A stretch of 49,506 nucleotides of DNA from Micrococcaceae bacterium (GTDB taxonomy: Bacteria > Actinomycetota > Actinomycetes > Actinomycetales > Micrococcaceae). Made by a program: the position numbers and the translations under genes. The notes beneath the pieces were generated by a model. It saw nothing but the letters and a program-made list of their open reading frames with translations. It had not been told where the DNA came from and ran no database searches. This document shows positions 45,220 to 49,506 of this stretch, in pieces. The number at the start of each line of letters is the position of its first letter. Within the stretch, counting starts at the first letter, position 1. The stretch is taken from contig JAKDMV010000007.1 in NCBI GenBank assembly GCA_030452125.1, positions 1 to 49,506 of the forward strand, written 5' to 3'.

Positions 45220-46226
45220 GGGTGCTGCTCCGTATCGGGACGCGGCTGGTAGTGGCGGGGCTCGATGACTTGCAGGGGCGAGGTCACCACCGGTAGCGAG
45301 GACGTGGCGGTATCACGGTGTGCATCATCCACGGGGCCACGCCAACCGCTGGTGGGCAGTTCAAATTTGCGGACCAGCCGCTCGCTGAACGGCGTGCGGT
45401 TCACGCGGGCCAGTCGCACGGGTTTCGTGGAGCGGGTCACTTCGACGCGGGATCCGGGCGGCAGATCCAGGGTGCGGCGGCCGTCACACCACAGCACTCC
45501 GCTGGCATCGGTACGCGTCAACATCTCGATCGCCATGGTCGACGTCGGGGCGACCACCAGTGGTTTGGCGAACAGTGCATGGGCGGAAATCGGCACCAGG
45601 ATCAAGGCCTCGACACCGGGCCAGACCACCGGTCCCCCGGCGGAGAAGGCATAAGCGGTCGAGCCGGTCGGCGTGGCCATGACCATCCCATCACATCCGA
45701 AGGTGCTGATGGGGCGGCCGTCGACCTCCATGACGACCTCGATCATCCGTTCCCGGTTGGCCTTTTCCACGGCGGCCTCGTTCAAGGCCCAGGTATGGGC
45801 AATCCTCCGGTTTCCGAGCCAGACCTGCACATCGATGGCCATGCGTTCCTCGACCACGTAGTGCCGGTTCACGACCCAGTCGACGGTATGGCGTAGATCA
45901 GCCCGCTCGCTCTCGGCCAGGAATCCGACATGGCCCAGATTGACGCCCAACAGCGGGACCGCCGATTCGCGCACCATTTCCGCCGCACGCAGCACGGTGC
46001 CATCGCCGCCGAGGACCATGCCGAGATCGATATCGCTCAGGGAGACGTCTTCGTCGAGGATCTGCACTTCGAGGCTCTTGCCATCGGGGGCGTTGCGCAG
46101 GTTTCGGAGTTCGTCACGTCGCATCACGGGGATGAGCCCGGAGTCACGCAACCGAAGACAGGTATCCAACGCCGCTCTCAGGGCGTCTTCCCTCCCGGTA
46201 TGCGCCAGGACGAGTATTCGTCTCAT
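45216..46226 (-). CDS. nadK: NAD kinase
   Basis: Phosphorylates NAD to NADP with ATP or polyphosphate. The 336-residue protein has the GGDG motif (73-76) and the ADP-binding TPTGSTAYAFSAGGP. The C-terminus is longer than the usual 300 residues and ends in a flexible tail. GGAAGGA precedes the ATG at 46226. It overlaps recN by four bases and follows tlyA with a 96-base gap. Confidence 0.95.
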   Translation of the reverse strand: MRRILVLAHTGREDALRAALDTCLRLRDSGLIPVMRRDELRNLRNAPDGKSLEVQILDEDVSLSDIDLGMVLGGDGTVLRAAEMVRESAVPLLGVNLGHVGFLAESERADLRHTVDWVVNRHYVVEERMAIDVQVWLGNRRIAHTWALNEAAVEKANRERMIEVVMEVDGRPISTFGCDGMVMATPTGSTAYAFSAGGPVVWPGVEALILVPISAHALFAKPLVVAPTSTMAIEMLTRTDASGVLWCDGRRTLDLPPGSRVEVTRSTKPVRLARVNRTPFSERLVRKFELPTSGWRGPVDDAHRDTATSSLPVVTSPLQVIEPRHYQPRPDTEQHP

Positions 46227-46322
46227 GCGTTCCTTCCCTTTTGTGAACCTACTTCACGGTAGACGAAGGCGTGCTTCTGCCCGGTTCCTGACACGGAATC
46301 GTCCGGCCGGAACGGGTCCCCT

Positions 46323-47120
46323 TCAAGAGTAGTCAACTTCTGGCAATGCGGGGGTCTCCGCGTCCGGTTGTGGAAGGTCTGCGGTGGCTACGCGGCTCAG
46401 CCGCAGGAAGAACTCCACGTTTCCGTCTTGTCCGGGCAAGGGACTGCGGGCCAGGCCGGCCAGGGACAGTCCCGCCTCCCGAGCCGCCTGGACGACCCCT
46501 TCGACGGACCGGCGGCGCAATTCCGCGCTGGTCACCACACCGGTGCGCCCGAGGTTGTCCCGTCCCACTTCGAATTGGGGTTTGACCATCAGGACCAGGT
46601 CCCCACCCGGGCGGGTCACCCCGGCCAGGGGGCCTACGACCAGACGCAGTGAAATGAAGGACAGATCCGCGACGACGAGGTCGACGGGACCACCGATCAT
46701 CTCGCGGGTCACCCCGCGGATGTTCATCCCCTCGTGCACATCGACCCGCGGGTCATCGCGGATCTGGCGCACGAGTTGGTCGTGTCCGACGTCGACGGAG
46801 ACCACCTGCCCGGCGCCGTTGCGCAGGAGGACCTCCGTGAATCCACCGGTCGATGCTCCCGCGTCCAGACACCGACGGCCCCGGACCAGCACGTCGGTGA
46901 AGACCCCCAGCGCGCCGGCGAGCTTATGTCCGGCCCGGCTGACGTATTCCTCTCCCTCGGCCTCGCTGACGGCCAGGTCCTGGGCTTCCGCCACGGCCTT
47001 CGCCGCCCGGGTGACCTTTTGGCCATCGACACTCACCCGGGAATCGGCAATCAGCTGGGCGGCATGGGTCCGTGAACGGGCCAGGCCACGGGCGACGAGC
47101 TCCTGGTCGAGTCTGCTCAT
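46323..47120 (-). CDS. tlyA: TlyA-family rRNA 2'-O-methyltransferase
   Basis: Methylates 16S and/or 23S rRNA with S-adenosylmethionine; in mycobacteria its loss gives capreomycin resistance. The 265-residue protein has an S4 RNA-binding domain (about 1-60), the SAM-binding DAGASTGGFTE (86-96), and K66, VADLSFISLRL and KPQFE as catalytic-tetrad candidates. It overlaps the preceding small gene by four bases (ATGA). This matches Rv1694. Whether 16S, 23S or both are modified depends on details not visible here. Confidence 0.93.
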   Translation of the reverse strand: MSRLDQELVARGLARSRTHAAQLIADSRVSVDGQKVTRAAKAVAEAQDLAVSEAEGEEYVSRAGHKLAGALGVFTDVLVRGRRCLDAGASTGGFTEVLLRNGAGQVVSVDVGHDQLVRQIRDDPRVDVHEGMNIRGVTREMIGGPVDLVVADLSFISLRLVVGPLAGVTRPGGDLVLMVKPQFEVGRDNLGRTGVVTSAELRRRSVEGVVQAAREAGLSLAGLARSPLPGQDGNVEFFLRLSRVATADLPQPDAETPALPEVDYS

Positions 47121-47293
47121 GCTTCGGAAGGGTCCTCATCGAGCGTGCGCTGCAGAGCTTCGTGCAGCTTCGAATAGACCGCCTCGTGGTCTTCTGCGGG
47201 CAGCCCGTCCACCGCCTTCAGCGATTCGAGTTGTGCATCAACAACGGCATCACCGGTCGTGTCGGTGTCCGGTCCGTCTTCTGGGGTGTCCAT
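47117..47293 (-). CDS. Conserved 58-residue protein (Rv1693 type)
   Basis: An acidic, helix-forming 58-residue protein with no recognised motif. The ATG at 47293 has a strong AGGAGG upstream; an in-frame extension into the HAD gene region lacks support. It sits between the HAD phosphatase and tlyA, the same place as Rv1693 in M. tuberculosis, and its size matches. It overlaps tlyA by four bases. Function is unknown; a protein partner of TlyA is conceivable. Confidence 0.8.
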   Translation of the reverse strand: MDTPEDGPDTDTTGDAVVDAQLESLKAVDGLPAEDHEAVYSKLHEALQRTLDEDPSEA

Positions 47294-47343
47294 GGGGGTC
47301 CTCCTGGTCTGCAGGGCGGCGATGACGACGCCGTCCGGCGCCC

Positions 47344-48318
47344 TTATGAGTTGAAGCTGATTTCCGGCGTCGTCCGCTCCGTTGCATGCGGATTCGCGTA
47401 CCACCAGGCACAGCACGCTGCCCGCCAGCTATTGAGGTCCTCCCGCGAACCCTCCACGGTGATCTTCCCGTTCTCCACCCCGGCACGGGAGTGCCCGCAC
47501 ACGATCTGTTTCCCGGTGGCCTGCACGATCGGATAGTCCAGGTACAGCTCCGCGAGGGTTCCCAGCAGGAACCTGGGCCGCTGATCTGCCGGGGCCCCCA
47601 GCACGGCAGCAGGATCGTCCACCCCGGTGAGGACCACGGCCGTGGCGAACCCGGCACGGTTGCCACCGAGGATGTCGGTATCTAGACGGTCGCCGACCAC
47701 CAGTGGTTTGGAGGCCTCGAGTTGCTCCGCGGCAACCTGGAAAAGCAGGGGTTCTGGCTTGCCGGCGATGAGCGGTTCCGCCGAAGTCGCCGAGGATACC
47801 GCCCGCACCAGGGCTCCGTTGCCCGGGGCAAGCCCGCGGGCCCGTGGAATGGTCATATCGGTATTCGTGGCCACCCACATCGCCCCCGCGTTCAGCGCAT
47901 GGGCTGCTTCGGCCAGATCGCACCAGTTCACATCCGGGTCGAACCCCTGGATGACTGCTGCCGGGGATTCCTCGGCAGACTCCGCCAGTGTCATGCCGCG
48001 GGACACCACACAATCACGCAGGTAGGCGCTACCCACCACGAGGACCTTGCTCTGGGGAGGAATGCGCTCGGCCAGGAGGTCTGCGCCGGCATCGGCCGAA
48101 CCGAAGACCGTACCTGCCTCGGCGGGAGCCCCGAGTTGGCGGATATGCCGCGCAACCACTTCAGGGGACCGCGAGGCATTATTGGTGATGTAGGCAAGCT
48201 CGACGCCCATACCGGCCAAACGTCCCAATGCCTCGGGGGCACCTTCGATGGCGTTGGGCCCGGTATAGACGACTCCGTCCAGATCCGAAAGAACGGCGTC
48301 GAAGCAGGAAATCAACAT
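47344..48318 (-). CDS. HAD-IIA phosphatase, probable glycerol 3-phosphate phosphatase
   Basis: A HAD-superfamily phosphatase of 324 residues. The nucleophile motif is DLDGVVYTG (D12, with D14). The class IIA cap follows, and GKPEPLLF then GDRLDTDILGG are motifs III and IV. The final ~60 residues form an extra C-terminal segment. The homologue Rv1692 hydrolyses glycerol 3-phosphate during phospholipid recycling. It lies in the same gene order as Rv1692-Rv1693-tlyA. AGGAG is 11-12 bases before the ATG, and it starts 14 bases after the previous gene. 4-Nitrophenylphosphatase-like activity is the alternative. Confidence 0.86.
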   Translation of the reverse strand: MLISCFDAVLSDLDGVVYTGPNAIEGAPEALGRLAGMGVELAYITNNASRSPEVVARHIRQLGAPAEAGTVFGSADAGADLLAERIPPQSKVLVVGSAYLRDCVVSRGMTLAESAEESPAAVIQGFDPDVNWCDLAEAAHALNAGAMWVATNTDMTIPRARGLAPGNGALVRAVSSATSAEPLIAGKPEPLLFQVAAEQLEASKPLVVGDRLDTDILGGNRAGFATAVVLTGVDDPAAVLGAPADQRPRFLLGTLAELYLDYPIVQATGKQIVCGHSRAGVENGKITVEGSREDLNSWRAACCAWWYANPHATERTTPEISFNS

Positions 48319-48332
48319 GACGCGCTCGGCTC

Positions 48333-49506
48333 CTACTGTTCCGGCTCGGGAGCGCTCGAGGCAGTATCCGACTCGGTGGAGTCGGAGCCGACGCTCGAGG
48401 ATGCCTCGGCGGCCTTGTCGGAGGTGTCTCCTGCCGCTTCCGGGCTCGTGCCTGCGTGGTTGATGAAGTCCCGTGCACGGGGCTTGTCATCCTCGATGGA
48501 GTCCTCGTCGTCACCAAGATCCATGATGTCCGGATCCTGGAATTCGCCGACTCCAAGGGCACGTTCAGCCAGGGAAATCTGTCGACGCCAGAGTTCGGCT
48601 TCGCCCTGCTTCCCCACCGCTTCGAGTGCCATCGCATAGGCCTCGAACAGGCGGGGGCTGAAGGAGAACGCCCGGTTGATGTCGAGTTGTGGAATCTGCA
48701 GTTCACTCACGGCAGCGTCTCTGTTGCCGAGGTCGGACTGGGCCCCGGCAGCCACGATGGCCATTTCCACACGTCCAGGAGTGTCCAATGTCGTCGCTTC
48801 TTCACTGTGGGCCGTCTCCAGCGCCTTCTCCGGCTTACCGAGTCCACGCTCGCAGTCGGCCATGACAGGAAGATGGATGTTGGAGCCGCTGATCCTCCGG
48901 AAGGTGCGGAATTCGCGAAGAGCTTCGGCGTAGTTGCCTGCGGTGTAGGCAGTGAGGCCAACGGCTTCGCGCACGACAGCAACACGCCCACCGCGCCGGC
49001 TGGCGGCCATGGCGTGCTCATAGGCGATTTCCGGTTCGAAATCTATCAGACGCCCGGCCATCACCAGGTGCTTGGCCACCCAATCAAAGTTCTTTTCGTC
49101 GAGGTAGCGCAACTCGGCGCGCGTGATGCGGTCCAGTTCCTTCCCCGTGACATCGGAATCGATCTCGGGAGAGCGCGGGCGGTCGGCCCTGTTGGAGACC
49201 CGCAGGTCTGCAGGGTTGTGCGCGGGGCGTTCCCCTTCTTCCAGACCGGGGAAATTGCGCCTGGTGTCGTCACCGCGCTTCAGTTCACGAGGTGGAGCTG
49301 ACTGATGCCTGTTGTGGGAGCCTCCCTCGGAGCGCTGAGGCTTGCCACGGTAACCGCCATCGCGACGGTCGCTGCCACCGCGGAAGCCACCCTCGCTACG
49401 GTCACTGCCACCACGTGGGCCACCTTCACGACGATCATTCCCACCGCGGAAGCCACCTTCACGACGATCATTCCCACCGCGGAAGCCACCTTCACGACGA
49501 TCATTC
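48333..49506 (-). CDS. TPR-like protein with Arg/Gly-rich N-terminal repeats (5' end outside window)
   Basis: The 3' part of a gene whose start lies beyond the right edge; about 390 residues are visible. The first ~55 visible residues are five tandem 11-residue repeats of the form NDRREGGFRGG, a basic RG-rich region. A linker (about 60-130) follows. Then comes a helical, TPR-like domain: FDWVAKHLVMAGRLIDFEPE, AYEHAMAASRR, AGNYAEALREFRTFRRI, LGKPEKALETAHSEE. The C-terminal ~60 residues are acidic and Ser/Thr-rich. Position directly upstream of the Rv1692-type phosphatase matches Rv1691, which is also TPR-like. RG-rich regions usually bind RNA, so an RNA role is possible. The start cannot be given. 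Confidence 0.8.
   Translation of the reverse strand, partial: NDRREGGFRGGNDRREGGFRGGNDRREGGPRGGSDRSEGGFRGGSDRRDGGYRGKPQRSEGGSHNRHQSAPPRELKRGDDTRRNFPGLEEGERPAHNPADLRVSNRADRPRSPEIDSDVTGKELDRITRAELRYLDEKNFDWVAKHLVMAGRLIDFEPEIAYEHAMAASRRGGRVAVVREAVGLTAYTAGNYAEALREFRTFRRISGSNIHLPVMADCERGLGKPEKALETAHSEEATTLDTPGRVEMAIVAAGAQSDLGNRDAAVSELQIPQLDINRAFSFSPRLFEAYAMALEAVGKQGEAELWRRQISLAERALGVGEFQDPDIMDLGDDEDSIEDDKPRARDFINHAGTSPEAAGDTSDKAAEASSSVGSDSTESDTASSAPEPEQ
49342..49506 (-). repeat. Five tandem 33-base coding repeats
   Basis: Units start at 49342, 49375, 49408, 49441 and 49474. The last two are identical, the third differs by a few bases, and the first two are degenerate. Each codes for 11 residues in frame with the TPR-like gene. 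The array runs out of the window to the right, so copy number is unknown. Confidence 0.9.

Noticed and set aside
49342..49506. 33-base repeats as a CRISPR array
   Set aside because: The units are contiguous with no spacers and code in frame for an Arg/Gly repeat. No cas genes are nearby.

Overview
The window is chromosomal DNA from a high-GC Gram-positive bacterium (Actinomycetota), most likely Micrococcales and close to Micrococcaceae. The evidence is a WhiB1-type protein, a mycothione reductase (mycothiol metabolism), a GarA/OdhI FHA switch protein, a PASTA-bearing PknL-type kinase, and gene orders known from mycobacteria and corynebacteria. No CRISPR array, insertion sequence, phage or plasmid gene was seen. 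Nearly all of the window is coding, and most genes can be named.

Layout. (1) 0.3-9.7 kb: whiB1, pknL, aroG (class II DAHP synthase), a PlsC-type acyltransferase, an esterase with a small membrane protein, a ROK glucokinase and an acyl-CoA synthetase. (2) 9.8-17.2 kb: mycothione reductase with a MinD/ParA-like ATPase that has a long disordered N-terminus, pyruvate carboxylase, and a second ParA-like ATPase. (3) 17.3-19.8 kb: the garA-ftsR-bfn-resR regulatory cluster (order of Rv1827-Rv1830), with a clear promoter and a SoxR-box-like palindrome in front of resR. (4) 20.1-27.2 kb: the operon parA-scpA-scpB-rluB-tyrA-cmk-der, followed by tRNA-Pro(GGG). (5) 27.3-39.2 kb: an accessory carbon-use island with DctA dicarboxylate transporter, a DcuS/DcuR-type two-component system, PrpE, a GntR regulator, PrpD-PrpB-PrpC (methylcitrate cycle), and an unusual NAD-epimerase with a C-terminal zinc-ribbon-like tail. 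(6) 39.5-49.5 kb: a MutT-type Nudix gene, then xerD, ADP-ribose pyrophosphatase, pyrG, recN, nadK, tlyA, a 58-residue protein, a HAD phosphatase, and the 3' part of a TPR-like protein with an Arg/Gly-rich tandem repeat, cut by the window edge.

How it fits together. Regions 4 and 6 are two halves of one conserved actinobacterial block (Rv1691-Rv1701 and Rv1708-Rv1713 in M. tuberculosis), and region 5 lies at the junction. The island reads as a propionate/C4-dicarboxylate module: PrpE makes propionyl-CoA, PrpCDB convert it with oxaloacetate to succinate and pyruvate, and DctA imports C4 acids under a dedicated sensor. A GTGA-N6-TCAC cAMP-receptor-type site lies between dctA and dcuS. Twin TGTATACA operators lie between prpE and gntR. 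PknL and GarA suggest Ser/Thr-kinase control of 2-oxoglutarate flux, with pyruvate carboxylase feeding oxaloacetate.

I found no convincing unknown defence, toxin or secretion system. The least explained items are the epimerase/zinc-ribbon fusion, the RG-repeat protein at the right edge, the MinD-like protein upstream of mycothione reductase, and several perfect palindromes. All calls rest on reading the sequence and on family knowledge; no database search was run.
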